A program made the position numbers and the translations under genes. Below are positions 9,658-19,615 of a stretch of DNA of 64,000 bases, in pieces; within the stretch, counting starts at the first letter, position 1; the number at the start of each line of letters is the position of its first letter. Source of the stretch: Clostridioides sp. ES-S-0010-02. Its GTDB lineage: Bacteria > Bacillota > Clostridia > Peptostreptococcales > Peptostreptococcaceae. The notes beneath the pieces were generated by a model. The model searched no databases. It had not been told where the DNA came from and saw only the letters and a list, made by a program, of their open reading frames with translations. The stretch spans positions 3,031,317 through 3,095,316 of the forward strand of contig CP067345.1 of the NCBI GenBank assembly GCA_020641055.1. Direction: 5' to 3'.

Positions 9658-9969
9658 TTAAATTTCTATTAGTTCAATTATCTTTTTAGCAAAATTTTCA
9701 TCTTTTATTCCTACGACTGCTCTTGGAGATTTTCCTATTGCAAATCCTATTTCATCTTTTGTTGAAAAAAATAGATATGGAATATTTCTAAAAGTTGATT
9801 TATCTTTAAAAAGTTTTTTTGTGTTATTTGATGCATCTTCTGCAATTAAAATTAATTTTACTTTTCCTTTTTTTAAGTCAAGCAAAGTTGAATCATCACC
9901 AGACACTATTTTCCCTGCACGAGTTGCGAGTCCTAAGAACGAGTGTATCTTTTCTTTATTATTTTTCAT
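9658..9969 (-). CDS. L7Ae/L30e-family RNA-binding protein (YlxQ type)
   Basis: The 103-residue protein has the L7Ae/L30e/S12e fold: FLGLATRAGKIVSGDD at the N-terminus, a central VKLILIAEDASNNTKK segment and the FAIGKSPRAVVGI stretch. B. subtilis YlxQ, the relative in the same operon, binds kink-turn RNA; its job in the cell is poorly defined. It overlaps rnpM by 11 bases, so the two are likely translationally coupled, and infB follows after 21 bases. Confidence 0.88.
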   Translation of the reverse strand: MKNNKEKIHSFLGLATRAGKIVSGDDSTLLDLKKGKVKLILIAEDASNNTKKLFKDKSTFRNIPYLFFSTKDEIGFAIGKSPRAVVGIKDENFAKKIIELIEI

Positions 9970-10240
9970 ATTCTTCTAACTCCATAAGTAGATTATCATA
10001 GACTTCATCAGGAACATCAATTTTAAAAGCTTTATTTAATGCTTTGCTTTTTATAGCTTTTTTTAGACATTCAGAGCTTTTGCACACATATGCTCCTCTT
10101 CCATTAGCTCTTCCTGTTGGGTCTAAAAATATTTTTCCTTCTTTATTTTTAACTATTCTTATAAGCTCTTTTTTAGAGTCTCTATCTTGACACGCTATGC
10201 ATTTTCTTTGAGGCACTTTTTTTACTTTTTTCAAAGCCAT
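9959..10240 (-). CDS. rnpM: YlxR-family RNA-binding protein, RNase P modulator
   Basis: The 93 residues carry the YlxR signature: RKCIACQDRDSKKELIRIV near the start, then GRANGRGAYVC. B. subtilis YlxR has been renamed RnpM because it binds RNase P RNA and lowers its activity; applying that role here is by homology. It starts 6 bases after nusA, and its end overlaps the L7Ae-like gene. Confidence 0.93.
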   Translation of the reverse strand: MALKKVKKVPQRKCIACQDRDSKKELIRIVKNKEGKIFLDPTGRANGRGAYVCKSSECLKKAIKSKALNKAFKIDVPDEVYDNLLMELEEYEK

Positions 10241-10246
10241 CCCTCC

Positions 10247-11401
10247 TTACTCTTCTTCTTTGAAATTATCATCTGAGATATCTAACTCATCTTGATTGAT
10301 AAATTCAGCTTTAATACCCTCATCTTCTATTTCTTTGGAATTTTCAAGATTTATCATTTCTTGTTCTGCTTGAGATTCGCTCTTAATATCTATCTTCCAG
10401 TTTGTCAATTTTGCTGCAAGTCTTGCATTTTGGCCTTCTTTACCTATAGCAAGTGATAGCTGATAATCTGGAACAATAACTAAGGCAGATTTTTCATCTT
10501 CATTTATATCTACTTTAACAACTTTTGATGGGCTAAGTGCTGCTGATATAAACTCTGCTGGATTTTCACTATATTTTATTATATCTATTTTTTCATCACC
10601 AAGTTCATCCACTATATTTTTTACTCTAAGTCCTTTTGGACCTACACAAGCTCCAATTGGGTCTATTTTTTCATCTATAGATCTTACTGCCATTTTAGTT
10701 CTTGACCCAGCTTCTCTTGCTACTGATTTTATTTGAACTATACCCTCATATATTTCAGGAACTTCTTCTTCAAATAATCTCTTTACTAGACCTGGATGAC
10801 TTCTTGATACAACTATTTGAGGTCCTTTGTTAGTCTTTTTAACTTCAAGTATATAGAATTTTATTTTTTGACCTGCTTTATAATTTTCAAATGGGATTTG
10901 TTCACTTTGAGTCATTATCCCTTCTATTCTTCCAAGATTTACATAAACAATATTTTTATTTGCTCTAGCAACCTCTCCTGTAACTATTTCATTTTCTTTT
11001 TCTATAAATTCATTATACACTATTTCTCTCTCAGCTTCTCTTATTCTTTGAACAACTACTTGTTTTGCTGTCTGAGCTGCAATTCTCCCAAAGTTTTTAG
11101 GTGTAACTTCATGCTCTATAATATCACCCAGTTCATAATTAGGGTTTATTTCTCTAGCATCTGCTAACTCTATTTCTAAGAAAGTATCATACAAGTCTGA
11201 TTCATCGACAACTACTCTTTGAGAAAACACCTTTATATCGCCTTTGTCTCTATCAAACTCAACTCTAACATTTTGTGCTGAACCAAAGTTTTTTTTGTAT
11301 GCAGTTAAAAGAGCTTGCTCTATAGTATCTATAAGTATTTCTTTATCTATACCTCTATCAACTACTAATTCATTTAGTGCTTCCATAAATTCATGATTCA
11401 T
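10247..11401 (-). CDS. nusA: Transcription termination/antitermination factor NusA
   Basis: This 384-residue protein binds RNA polymerase and modulates pausing and termination. Order: N-terminal polymerase-binding domain (about 1-125), S1 domain (about 132-200, containing GRIEGIMTQSEQIP), and two KH domains (DPIGACVGPKGLRVKNI and LAIGKEGQNARLAAKL). A short acidic tail follows; the extra C-terminal repeats of E. coli NusA are absent, as usual in Firmicutes. The ATG has GGGAGG about 9 bases upstream. Confidence 0.97.
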   Translation of the reverse strand: MNHEFMEALNELVVDRGIDKEILIDTIEQALLTAYKKNFGSAQNVRVEFDRDKGDIKVFSQRVVVDESDLYDTFLEIELADAREINPNYELGDIIEHEVTPKNFGRIAAQTAKQVVVQRIREAEREIVYNEFIEKENEIVTGEVARANKNIVYVNLGRIEGIMTQSEQIPFENYKAGQKIKFYILEVKKTNKGPQIVVSRSHPGLVKRLFEEEVPEIYEGIVQIKSVAREAGSRTKMAVRSIDEKIDPIGACVGPKGLRVKNIVDELGDEKIDIIKYSENPAEFISAALSPSKVVKVDINEDEKSALVIVPDYQLSLAIGKEGQNARLAAKLTNWKIDIKSESQAEQEMINLENSKEIEDEGIKAEFINQDELDISDDNFKEEE

Positions 11402-11430
11402 TTTTTATTTCCTCCCTATTTAATATACCA

Positions 11431-11892
11431 CTAAAACTTTATTGCTAATCTAACAATAGCAACATCTTTTCTATTAAATTCCATTTCTTCACCATTTATA
11501 ATGATTTTTATATTATTGTCTTCTGTTAATCCTACAAGTTCACCTTCAAATTGTTTACATCCATTTAATGGTTTATATAATTTTAAATCTACATCTCTAC
11601 CTTGGTATCTAGCAAAATCTCTGTCTTTTTTTAGTGCTTTATCAAGCCCTGGAGAAGATACTTCTAAGAAATAATTCTCTTTTATAGGGTCTTTTTCGTC
11701 TAATATTGGGCTTAGTTCTCTACTAACTAATTCACATTCGTTTAAAGATATTCCTTCTTCTTTATCTATGTATACTCTTAAGTAGTATTCTCCCGCTTCT
11801 TTTACATATTCAACATCAACCATTTCAAATCCATGTTCATCCGTTATTTTAGTTACAATTTCTTCAATTGCTACTTCTAAATCTTTTTTCAT
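11431..11892 (-). CDS. rimP: Ribosome maturation factor RimP
   Basis: The 153-residue protein matches RimP (GFEMVDVEYVKEAGEYYLRV, DKEEGISLNECELVSRELS, YFLEVSSPGLDKAL), needed for 30S assembly. It is the first gene of the rimP-nusA-rnpM-L7Ae-infB-rbfA-nrnA-truB operon. The ATG has AGGAGGT 6-7 bases upstream. The upstream region carries a 17-bp perfect A/T-only inverted repeat (11926-11975) overlapping the likely promoter. Confidence 0.96.
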   Translation of the reverse strand: MKKDLEVAIEEIVTKITDEHGFEMVDVEYVKEAGEYYLRVYIDKEEGISLNECELVSRELSPILDEKDPIKENYFLEVSSPGLDKALKKDRDFARYQGRDVDLKLYKPLNGCKQFEGELVGLTEDNNIKIIINGEEMEFNRKDVAIVRLAIKF

Positions 11893-11925
11893 TAAATTAC
11901 CTCCTATTCAATTGTAAATGACTAT

Positions 11926-11975
11926 TTTAAATTTATTAAATAATTTTTAAATTAAATGTATTTAATAAATTTAAA
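11926..11975. repeat. Perfect 17-bp inverted repeat, A/T only, in front of the rimP operon
   Basis: The arms at 11926-11942 and 11959-11975 are exact reverse complements (17 of 17) separated by 16 bases. The sequence lies between the polC terminator and the rimP ribosome binding site, and probable promoter elements (TTTAAA and TAAAAT on the minus strand, 16 bases apart) fall inside it. It has no T tract, so it does not look like a terminator. Confidence 0.8.
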
Positions 11976-11992
11976 CTAGTTCTTAATAATAT

Positions 11993-12030
11993 ATTTAAAA
12001 TAAAAGAGTGAGAACAGCTGTCTCACTCTT
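11993..12030 (-). terminator. Intrinsic terminator of polC
   Basis: A perfect 10-bp stem (AAGAGTGAGA at 12004-12013 with TCTCACTCTT at 12021-12030) and a 7-base loop are followed on the minus strand by a T-rich run. It lies about 75 bases past the polC stop. Confidence 0.8.
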
Positions 12031-12104
12031 AGTTTCTGCAAAGTATACTATTTTCTATACTATGATATCATAAAATTCTTTTATTTGCAACTTTTTGAAC
12101 TAAC

Positions 12105-15100
12105 CTAAAACAGTGACAATTGGTTTTCATCACTCATATTTTCAAGTGAGCCATGATTAGTAAGTGTTTCTATTACTGTTTTTGATACTTTTGCTCTCTT
12201 TCTTAAATCTTCTTTTGATATAAACTCACCATTTTTTCTTTCATTTTGAATATTTAAAGCTGCATTTCCTCCAAGACCTTGTATTGCTGCCATTGGTGGA
12301 AGTAATGTTTTTTCTCCAACAACTATAAAGTCACTTGCATCCGATTTATATATATCAACTGGTAACAGCCTTATCCCCCTTGCATACATTTCAAGTGCAA
12401 CTTCTAATACGGTCAACATACCTTTTTCCTTTGTAGTTGCATCATTTCCCAATGCTTCAATCTCATTTATTTTTGATTTTATAGTATCCAAACCTTTAAC
12501 AATTAAATCTGCATCAAAATCTTCCACCTTTGTAGTAAAGTAAGTTGCATAAAAGGCTTCTGGGTAATGTACTTTACAATATGCAATTCTAAATGAGGTC
12601 ATAACATAAGCAACAGCATGTGCTTTAGGGAACATATATTTAATCTTTTTACACGAACCTATATACCATTCTGGAACATTATTTTTCTTCATTTCTTCAA
12701 TATGTTCTGGTTTTAAACCTTTCCCTTTTCTTACACTCTCCATTATTGTAAAACTCATCTTAGGAGGTAAGCCTTTAAATATTAAGTAGTTCATTATGTC
12801 ATCTCGTGTAGATATAACATCTTTTAATCCCACTATATCTTCTCTAACTAAATCTTGTGCGTTATTTACCCAAACATCTGTACCATGAGAAAGACCAGAT
12901 ATACGTACGAGCTCTGCAAACGTAGTAGGTTTTGTATCAAGGAGCATTTGTCGTACAAACTTAGTTCCAAATTCAGGTACAGCAAGACATCCTATAGGAC
13001 AATTTATCTCTTCTGGTGTAACTCCTAACGCTTCTGTAGATGTAAATAAAGACATAGTCTCTTCATCATCTAGAGGAATTTCAGTTATATTTATTCCAGT
13101 AATATCTTCAAGCATTCTTATGATAGTAGGACCGTCGTGTCCAAGTATATCAAGTTTAAGTATCCTACCACTTATTGAATGATAATCAAAGTGAGTAGTT
13201 ATAACGCCACAAGAAGTATCATTTGCTGGATATTGTATAGGTGTAAAATCATATACATCTTTATAGTCTGGTATAACCATAACTCCACCAGGATGCTGTC
13301 CTGAGGTTCTTTTTACGCCAGTACACCCATTTGAAAGTCTAAGAACCTCCGCATTTGGTACACTTATATTATTTTCTTCTACATATTTTCTTGCATATCC
13401 AAAAGCTGTTTTTTCTGCTACTGTACCTATAGTTCCTGCTCTATATACATATCCCTCTCCAAATAATTCTTCGGTGTATTTGTGGATTGTTGGCTGATAA
13501 TTTCCTGAGAAATTTAGGTCTATATCTGGTTCTTTATCTCCTTCAAAACCTAAGAAAACCTCAAACGGAATGTCATGACCATTTTTAGCAAGTTTTCTTC
13601 CACATTTTGGACAATCCTTATCTGGCAAGTCAACACCTGACCCCCATTCACCTATTTCATAAAAAAAGGAATATTTACAATCTTCATTTTCACAAATATA
13701 GTGAGCTGGTAGAGGATTAACTTCTGTTATATCACTCATAGTAGCTGCAAATGATGAACCAACAGAACCTCTTGAACCAACCAAATACCCATCTGAAAGA
13801 GATTTTGCAACTAGTTTTTGAGCTATAATATACATAACTGCATATCCATTACTTATTATTGAATTTAATTCTCTATCCAATCTCTTTTGAACTATTTCTG
13901 GTATTGGCTCTCCATAAATCCGTTTAGCTTTTTCATAGCACATTTCCCTTAATTCTACATCTGAACCTTCTATAATTGGTGGATATGTATCATCTGGTAT
14001 AGGTTTTATATTTTCAACCATATCAGCAATCAAATTACTATTTTCAACCACAACTTCATATGCTAATTCTTCTCCAAGATAACTAAACTCCTCCAACATT
14101 TCATCTGTTGTCCTAAAATGTAAATAAGTCTCTTCTTCATCTACCTTAAATCCTTGAGAATACTTTAGAACTTTTCTTAAAACAGCCTCATGTTTATCTA
14201 AAAAATGCACATCTCCAGTAGCTACTGGAATTTTATTAAACCTCTTAGCTGTATCAATTAATTTTCTATTTAATTCTCTCAGCTCTTCTTCATCCTTTAC
14301 TTCTCCTTTATCAATCATAAACCTATTGTTATCTATAGGCATTACTTCTATATAATCATATAAATCTATTATTTTTTTCATTTCTTCATCAGATACATTT
14401 TTCTTTACAGCTTGAAAAACAACCCCTGCTTCACAAGCGGAACCAATTATGAGACCTTCCTTATACTCATTTAAAATACTTCTAAGGATTCTTGGGGCTC
14501 TAAAAAAATGATTTACATGTGCATCTGAAATTATTTTATATAAGTTTTTTATACCTATAGAATTTTTTGCTATCAAAGTTATATGATTTGTACTAAGCTT
14601 TGTATAATCGATTTTTCCAAGAATATTATTCACATCACTTAAAGTTTTGGCACCTTTTTCTGTAAGCATCTGTAAAAATTTATTAAATATAAGTGCAGTT
14701 GCTTCCGCATCATCAACTGCTCTATGGTGGTTTAAAAGAGGTATGCCAAGCTCTTTAGCAACAACATTTAATCTATGTCTTTTTAACTTGGGAAGCATTA
14801 CTCTGGCTAACATAAGTGTATCTACTTTTTTGTGATTATACATTATCCCCTGTTCTCTACACTTTTGTGATATAAATCCAGTATCAAACTCCGCATTATG
14901 TGCAACTAGTACACTATCTCCAACAAACTCCATAAATCTTGGAAGAACTTCTTCAATAGTTGGCTTATCTTTAATCAATTCATTAGTTATTCCTGTTAAT
15001 TCTTGTATCTTATACGAAATATCTTTTTCAGGATTTATTAATTCACTAAATCTATCTACAATTTTAAAATTTTCTATTTTTACAGCACCAATTTCAGTTA

Positions 15101-16403
15101 TTTTATCATTTGTATTAGAAAATCCAGTAGTCTCTATATCAAATACAACAAACGTCTGAGAAAGTTCTTTATCATTTGCATCTTCTATAATAAGAGAATC
15201 ATCTTCAACTAAATACCCTTCTACTCCATAAAGTATTTTTATGTTGTTTGCCTTACCAGCATTCATAGCATCTGGGAATCCCTGTACAACACCATGGTCT
15301 GTTATAGCAACCGCTGGATGTCCCCATTTTGCTGCACGTTCTACAAGTTTTTTAACAGAACAAATAGCATCCATAGAAGACATCTGAGTATGTGCATGAA
15401 GCTCCACCCTTTTTTCTTCTGAAGTATCTTTTCTCTCTGGTCTAGCTTCTTGTCTAATTCCACTAATCATCATACTAATTTCTCTTTGATATGTATCATA
15501 AACTATGTCACCTTTAAGTTTTAAATAAGCTCCTTTTTTAACATTTTCAAGTACTCCATCTTTATTGGTATCTGTTAAAAATAGCTTACAACTTATTGAA
15601 CTAGTATAATCTGTAATTGATGCTATCATAAGTATTTTTCCATTTTTAAGTTCTTTAGTCTCAACATCAAATATATCTCCAACAACTGCAACTGTTCCAG
15701 AAGAGGCATTTAAACCAGATATATTTTCAATCATAGCATTTGCATTATCTCCATAGACTAAATTTTCGTCAACTTCTGATTTAATAACATAGCCTTCTTC
15801 TTCATTTTCTTCACACTTATTAATTTGTCCAATTTCCAATGCTCTAATTTTTTCTTCCATTTCTCTATCATTTATTCTTATAAGTCTTTCTACATTTACC
15901 TTTTCATCAACAGCTTTTTCAATAGTTATATCTAAATCCAATCCCAATTCTTCACTAAGAACAGTTTTAAGTACATGAACTACATTTTTTTTTATTAATC
16001 TCTCATAAAATATACCCTTTGGGAGTTTTATTTTTAATTCTTCATCTAAACAAAGAAATTCAACTTGCTTATACCATCCTGCAATGGATGGACACAGGTA
16101 CTTTAATATATACAAGATATTATTCCAATATTTTTTTATAACATCTTTGTTAGATTTTCTTTCAAACCCAGTAAATCTTATTTTCATCTTTATATCTTTA
16201 AAATAATCAAGCTTATACATCAATTCTTCTCTAAATTTATCTAAAAGTTCATGTGAAACAATATCTTTAGATGTCAGGTAAAAATAAACAATTTTATTTT
16301 CTTTAAAATAAACTACTCTACTTATGTAAACTTCTTTAAGTTGCTTTCCAAGACCGCTGTTATTAATTTCTAATTTATCTAAATATTCCTTAACACTTTC
16401 CAT
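12105..16403 (-). CDS. polC: DNA polymerase III alpha subunit, PolC type
   Basis: The 1432-residue replicative polymerase of low-GC Gram-positives. N-terminal region and OB domain (about 1-320), then a PHP domain beginning RVELHAHTQMSSMDA (about 333). An intrinsic DnaQ-like 3'-5' exonuclease is inserted into it (FVVFDIETTGFSN at about 419, VAHNAEFDTGFI, HRAVDDAEA). The polymerase core includes a CxxC zinc region (CENEDCKYSF...CPKCG) and GDKEPDIDLNFSG, which holds the catalytic aspartates. The ATG has AGGAGG 6 bases upstream. The promoter is probably an extended -10 at 16495-16505. Confidence 0.98.
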   Translation of the reverse strand: MESVKEYLDKLEINNSGLGKQLKEVYISRVVYFKENKIVYFYLTSKDIVSHELLDKFREELMYKLDYFKDIKMKIRFTGFERKSNKDVIKKYWNNILYILKYLCPSIAGWYKQVEFLCLDEELKIKLPKGIFYERLIKKNVVHVLKTVLSEELGLDLDITIEKAVDEKVNVERLIRINDREMEEKIRALEIGQINKCEENEEEGYVIKSEVDENLVYGDNANAMIENISGLNASSGTVAVVGDIFDVETKELKNGKILMIASITDYTSSISCKLFLTDTNKDGVLENVKKGAYLKLKGDIVYDTYQREISMMISGIRQEARPERKDTSEEKRVELHAHTQMSSMDAICSVKKLVERAAKWGHPAVAITDHGVVQGFPDAMNAGKANNIKILYGVEGYLVEDDSLIIEDANDKELSQTFVVFDIETTGFSNTNDKITEIGAVKIENFKIVDRFSELINPEKDISYKIQELTGITNELIKDKPTIEEVLPRFMEFVGDSVLVAHNAEFDTGFISQKCREQGIMYNHKKVDTLMLARVMLPKLKRHRLNVVAKELGIPLLNHHRAVDDAEATALIFNKFLQMLTEKGAKTLSDVNNILGKIDYTKLSTNHITLIAKNSIGIKNLYKIISDAHVNHFFRAPRILRSILNEYKEGLIIGSACEAGVVFQAVKKNVSDEEMKKIIDLYDYIEVMPIDNNRFMIDKGEVKDEEELRELNRKLIDTAKRFNKIPVATGDVHFLDKHEAVLRKVLKYSQGFKVDEEETYLHFRTTDEMLEEFSYLGEELAYEVVVENSNLIADMVENIKPIPDDTYPPIIEGSDVELREMCYEKAKRIYGEPIPEIVQKRLDRELNSIISNGYAVMYIIAQKLVAKSLSDGYLVGSRGSVGSSFAATMSDITEVNPLPAHYICENEDCKYSFFYEIGEWGSGVDLPDKDCPKCGRKLAKNGHDIPFEVFLGFEGDKEPDIDLNFSGNYQPTIHKYTEELFGEGYVYRAGTIGTVAEKTAFGYARKYVEENNISVPNAEVLRLSNGCTGVKRTSGQHPGGVMVIPDYKDVYDFTPIQYPANDTSCGVITTHFDYHSISGRILKLDILGHDGPTIIRMLEDITGINITEIPLDDEETMSLFTSTEALGVTPEEINCPIGCLAVPEFGTKFVRQMLLDTKPTTFAELVRISGLSHGTDVWVNNAQDLVREDIVGLKDVISTRDDIMNYLIFKGLPPKMSFTIMESVRKGKGLKPEHIEEMKKNNVPEWYIGSCKKIKYMFPKAHAVAYVMTSFRIAYCKVHYPEAFYATYFTTKVEDFDADLIVKGLDTIKSKINEIEALGNDATTKEKGMLTVLEVALEMYARGIRLLPVDIYKSDASDFIVVGEKTLLPPMAAIQGLGGNAALNIQNERKNGEFISKEDLRKRAKVSKTVIETLTNHGSLENMSDENQLSLF

Positions 16404-16548
16404 TTATATCCTCCTTTCCTAACATTATATATATATTATTACCACTTTTTCTCTATTTCTATCTATTACTCATTTATATTTACTTAGAATTAATATTATA
16501 GCATAAAAATTTTGCTAATATTAAGATTTATATCTTGTAAATTATATA

Positions 16549-16597
16549 CAAAAAGACTACAGATAATTTAAACAAAATGAAAAACTACCCATAGTCT
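16549..16597 (-). terminator. Intrinsic terminator of acd
   Basis: In minus-strand RNA, AGACUAUGGGUA (16597-16586) pairs with UAUCUGUAGUCU (16565-16554), 12 pairs including wobbles, followed by five Us. It lies 19 bases past the acd stop. Confidence 0.7.
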
Positions 16598-16615
16598 ATA
16601 TTTTTTACTTATGTA

Positions 16616-18445
16616 TTACTTATATTGTGGTACCTCAAAGACTAAACTACTTCCACCACTATAAAGGCCAATTAAATTTTCCATAATTCCAGAAATTCCA
16701 TTAGCCCAATTTACATCAGTTGCATATTGGTGCCATGTATAATCATAATTCCACTTCATCTTGTAAATAGTATTTTGATTATACTTAGAACTATTTACAT
16801 AGTTTTGAGATATCCATTTTGCAGAACCATCTATCGTAGCTTCAATACTAGTCCATCCATTAGAATATGCTGCCTCTGCTCCTGAAACATTGGCACTTTT
16901 ATCTATTGCTCCTATTCCAAAAAAATTATACACTTTAACTGGTTTGCTAAGAGCTTGGCCTTTATAAGAAGTCAATGTCTGACCTTGTGCAAGTGTAGAT
17001 TTACCATAAGCAGTTTCCCACATAGCATGAGATACTAGATATACTACATCTATATTATACTTCTTAGCAGCGTTTATAAATGCAGCTCCTTGATTCTTAA
17101 ATACACTAGAAGATAATCCATTAAGGTATGAATTTAAGCTTGACTCTGATATACCACTTCTATAGCTATTAATTTTTAAGAATTGCATCATACCTTTTGT
17201 AGTATTTGTAAAGTTTTTAGGATTTAAATAATATTCTATGTCACTTGAACTAGCATTTACAAATGAACTTGTTCTTTGTGCTGAAAATGTACTAAATTCA
17301 GGACTTGGGGTACTTTTTCTATTACCTGGAGCTATTACATTCCCTCCTGCTGTTGCTTTCTCAACTTGTTTACTTACATGAGAAGCTAGTGTATAGTTTA
17401 AAGATTTGTAATCAATCTTAGCTCCACTTATATTTGCCATACCATTTACTTGTCCTGACGTTGTAGAATCATTATTTCCATTATTATTGGAATTGTTATT
17501 TGAGTTATTATTATTTGTATTATCATCTGATGTATCTGTCGAATCAGCTAGATAATTCCCCACAACAAATGCTTCTTTATTGTTAAAATTAATTTTAGCC
17601 CATCCACTACTTTCTGACATTACAGTTACTTTGCTTCCCTTATAGACTTTTCCTAATTTACTATATGTAGAGCCTGGACCACTTCTTACATTTAAAGAGG
17701 CTGTATTTACAAATTTATTAGTATTTTTTTTATCAGTATCTTGGCTAGAATTATTTGTATCACTCTGACCTGCATCTGATAAATACATACTAGATACATA
17801 TCCATCTTTTCCATTATACTTTATTTTTGACCATCCATTAGATTCTGATATTACTTCTACCTTACTTCCTTTTTGTAACTTACCTAATACACCATAGCTT
17901 GTATTTGGACCACTTCTTACATTTAGTGAAGTTGTATTTACCTGCTTAGTTTTTGATTTATTAGTTGAACTTGATACATCTCCTAGATAAGAACTAGATA
18001 CATAGCCTAGTCTTCCATCATATTTGATTTTTGACCAGCCATTGCTTTCTGATATTACTTCTACTTTTTGTCCCTTTTTTAATACAGTTATAACTCTATA
18101 GCTTGTTCCTGCTCCATTTCTCATATTTAAACTATTTGAGGTAACCTGTTTTTCTTTATTTGTAGATGTTCTTAAAAAGTCACCATTAGATTTTGCTATA
18201 TATTTTGATGAAGCCCAACCTTCTTGTCCAGATTCAGCTTTTATTTTATACCATCCATTAGAAGAGTCTTTTATTAAAACTTTATCATCTTTTTTAGCAA
18301 CAAAAGATATACTACTTTCGGCAGTTGGTTCATTTCTTACATTTAAATAATTTATAGTCACTATACCTATTTCTCCATCAGCATGTGCATTTACCATAGT
18401 TAATGGCAATACAGCTAATGTTGCTAAAGCTGCTTTTTTCTTCAC
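16616..18445 (-). CDS. acd: Secreted autolysin: SH3 repeats plus N-acetylglucosaminidase
   Basis: This 609-residue exported peptidoglycan hydrolase has a signal peptide (cleavage likely near residue 22, after AHA). Four bacterial SH3 modules follow at about 27-85, 97-155, 168-225 and 245-302, with repeated GWSKIKY and GYVSS motifs. An Asn-rich low-complexity linker spans about 309-325. A C-terminal GH73 glucosaminidase domain (about 400-609) has the catalytic glutamate in HAMWETAYGKS (E477). Architecture and position next to polC match my memory of Acd of C. difficile, a characterised N-acetylglucosaminidase. The start is GTG, with GGGGG about 7 bases upstream. Confidence 0.88.
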   Translation of the reverse strand: MKKKAALATLAVLPLTMVNAHADGEIGIVTINYLNVRNEPTAESSISFVAKKDDKVLIKDSSNGWYKIKAESGQEGWASSKYIAKSNGDFLRTSTNKEKQVTSNSLNMRNGAGTSYRVITVLKKGQKVEVISESNGWSKIKYDGRLGYVSSSYLGDVSSSTNKSKTKQVNTTSLNVRSGPNTSYGVLGKLQKGSKVEVISESNGWSKIKYNGKDGYVSSMYLSDAGQSDTNNSSQDTDKKNTNKFVNTASLNVRSGPGSTYSKLGKVYKGSKVTVMSESSGWAKINFNNKEAFVVGNYLADSTDTSDDNTNNNNSNNNSNNNGNNDSTTSGQVNGMANISGAKIDYKSLNYTLASHVSKQVEKATAGGNVIAPGNRKSTPSPEFSTFSAQRTSSFVNASSSDIEYYLNPKNFTNTTKGMMQFLKINSYRSGISESSLNSYLNGLSSSVFKNQGAAFINAAKKYNIDVVYLVSHAMWETAYGKSTLAQGQTLTSYKGQALSKPVKVYNFFGIGAIDKSANVSGAEAAYSNGWTSIEATIDGSAKWISQNYVNSSKYNQNTIYKMKWNYDYTWHQYATDVNWANGISGIMENLIGLYSGGSSLVFEVPQYK

Positions 18446-18490
18446 TTACTTCCCCCGCCCTTCTTTTAACACTAAAACAATTTTAATATA

Positions 18491-18519
18491 ATTATACGAC
18501 AACTTATGATTTTAGTAAA
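18491..18519 (-). promoter_or_regulatory. Probable promoter of acd in the acd-sirtuin intergenic region
   Basis: TTTACT (18514-18519) and TATAAT (18491-18496) on the minus strand lie 17 bases apart. The whole 314-base divergent gap (18446-18759) holds this promoter and, at its other end, the GGAGGTG ribosome binding site of the sirtuin gene. TATAAT-like blocks at 18712 and 18735 may serve the sirtuin but lack good -35 partners. Nothing else is apparent. Confidence 0.55.
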
Positions 18520-18759
18520 TATTGTCTATTTATATTATGTATACATTTTATTTATACTTTCTTTATTTTCATTTCTGATTTTAATTTATCTATTTATATA
18601 TTGAAAAATATAAACTCTTTTAGCTCATATAATTTTATTTATGCCCACTCTTTAAATTGATTTGTAAAACATTAAGAAGATACTCAGAATCTAATAAAGT
18701 AACATAAACTTTATAATATGTAGTACAATCTATATATAATAATTTTGGAGGTGTAAACT

Positions 18760-19497
18760 ATGGATGCAAATAACCTAAAAGACTTAATATCTAATCATAA
18801 TAATATAGTATTTTTTGGTGGAGCAGGTGTTTCAACTGAATCTAATATACCAGATTTCAGAAGCTCTACTGGACTTTTTAGTCAAAAACTCAATAAACAA
18901 TTTACTGCTGAGCAATTAGTTTCACATACTTTTTTTGTTAAATATCCAGAAGAGTTCTTTGAATTCTACAAAGATAAACTGATATATCCTAATGCAAGAC
19001 CTAATAATGCCCATATAGCTTTGGCAAAGCTAGAAGAAATGGGCAAACTTAAAGCTGTTATAACTCAAAATATTGATGGACTTCATCAAATGGCTGGAAG
19101 TAAGAATGTTTTAGAACTTCATGGTTCTGTACATAGAAATTACTGTACTAACTGTGGTAAATTTTTTGATTTAGAAGCTATGCTAAATCTAGGAGGTAAT
19201 ATTCCTCATTGTGATGATTGTGGCTCTATAGTAAAACCTGATGTAGTGCTTTATGAAGAAGCTCTTGACGGTGATGTTATTACTAAGACAATTTCTGCTA
19301 TAAGTAATGCTGATTTACTGATTATAGGAGGTACATCCTTGGCTGTATATCCAGCAGCTAGTTTTATAGATTATTACAAAGGTAAATATATTGCTCTTAT
19401 TAATAAGGCAAACACAGTTTATGATAAATCTGCATCTCTTGTAATTAATAGACCTATTGGAGAAGTTCTATATGAAGCTGTATTAAGACAAATATAG
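18760..19497 (+). CDS. cobB: Sir2-family NAD-dependent protein deacylase (sirtuin)
   Basis: The 245-residue enzyme removes acyl groups from lysines using NAD. All signature motifs are visible: GAGVSTESNIPDFRS (NAD binding), TQNIDGLHQMAG, the catalytic histidine in ELHGS, and a four-cysteine zinc site (CTNC...HCDDC). The motif KPDVVLYEE replaces the RPxVVxFGE form and GGTSLAVYPAAS follows. There is no predicted membrane part. The ATG has GGAGGTG 6-7 bases upstream. It is a plus-strand gene in a mostly minus-strand region. The gene symbol is by family. Confidence 0.93.
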   Translation: MDANNLKDLISNHNNIVFFGGAGVSTESNIPDFRSSTGLFSQKLNKQFTAEQLVSHTFFVKYPEEFFEFYKDKLIYPNARPNNAHIALAKLEEMGKLKAVITQNIDGLHQMAGSKNVLELHGSVHRNYCTNCGKFFDLEAMLNLGGNIPHCDDCGSIVKPDVVLYEEALDGDVITKTISAISNADLLIIGGTSLAVYPAASFIDYYKGKYIALINKANTVYDKSASLVINRPIGEVLYEAVLRQI

Positions 19498-19568
19498 ATT
19501 TATTTCAATATTTTTATTATATATATGAGTTTTTATGTTGAATTTAAAGTTTCTTTTTATTATTATTT

Positions 19569-19599
19569 TTGTTATAGTATTTTAGTATAAATATATAAT
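19569..19599 (+). promoter_or_regulatory. Possible promoter of the MazG-like gene
   Basis: TTGTTA (19569-19574) is followed after 17 bases by TATATA, which runs into TATAAT (19594-19599). An AAAGGAG ribosome binding site and the ATG follow. Prediction from consensus only. Confidence 0.4.
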
Positions 19600-19615
19600 T
19601 TGAAAGGAGCTTTTT

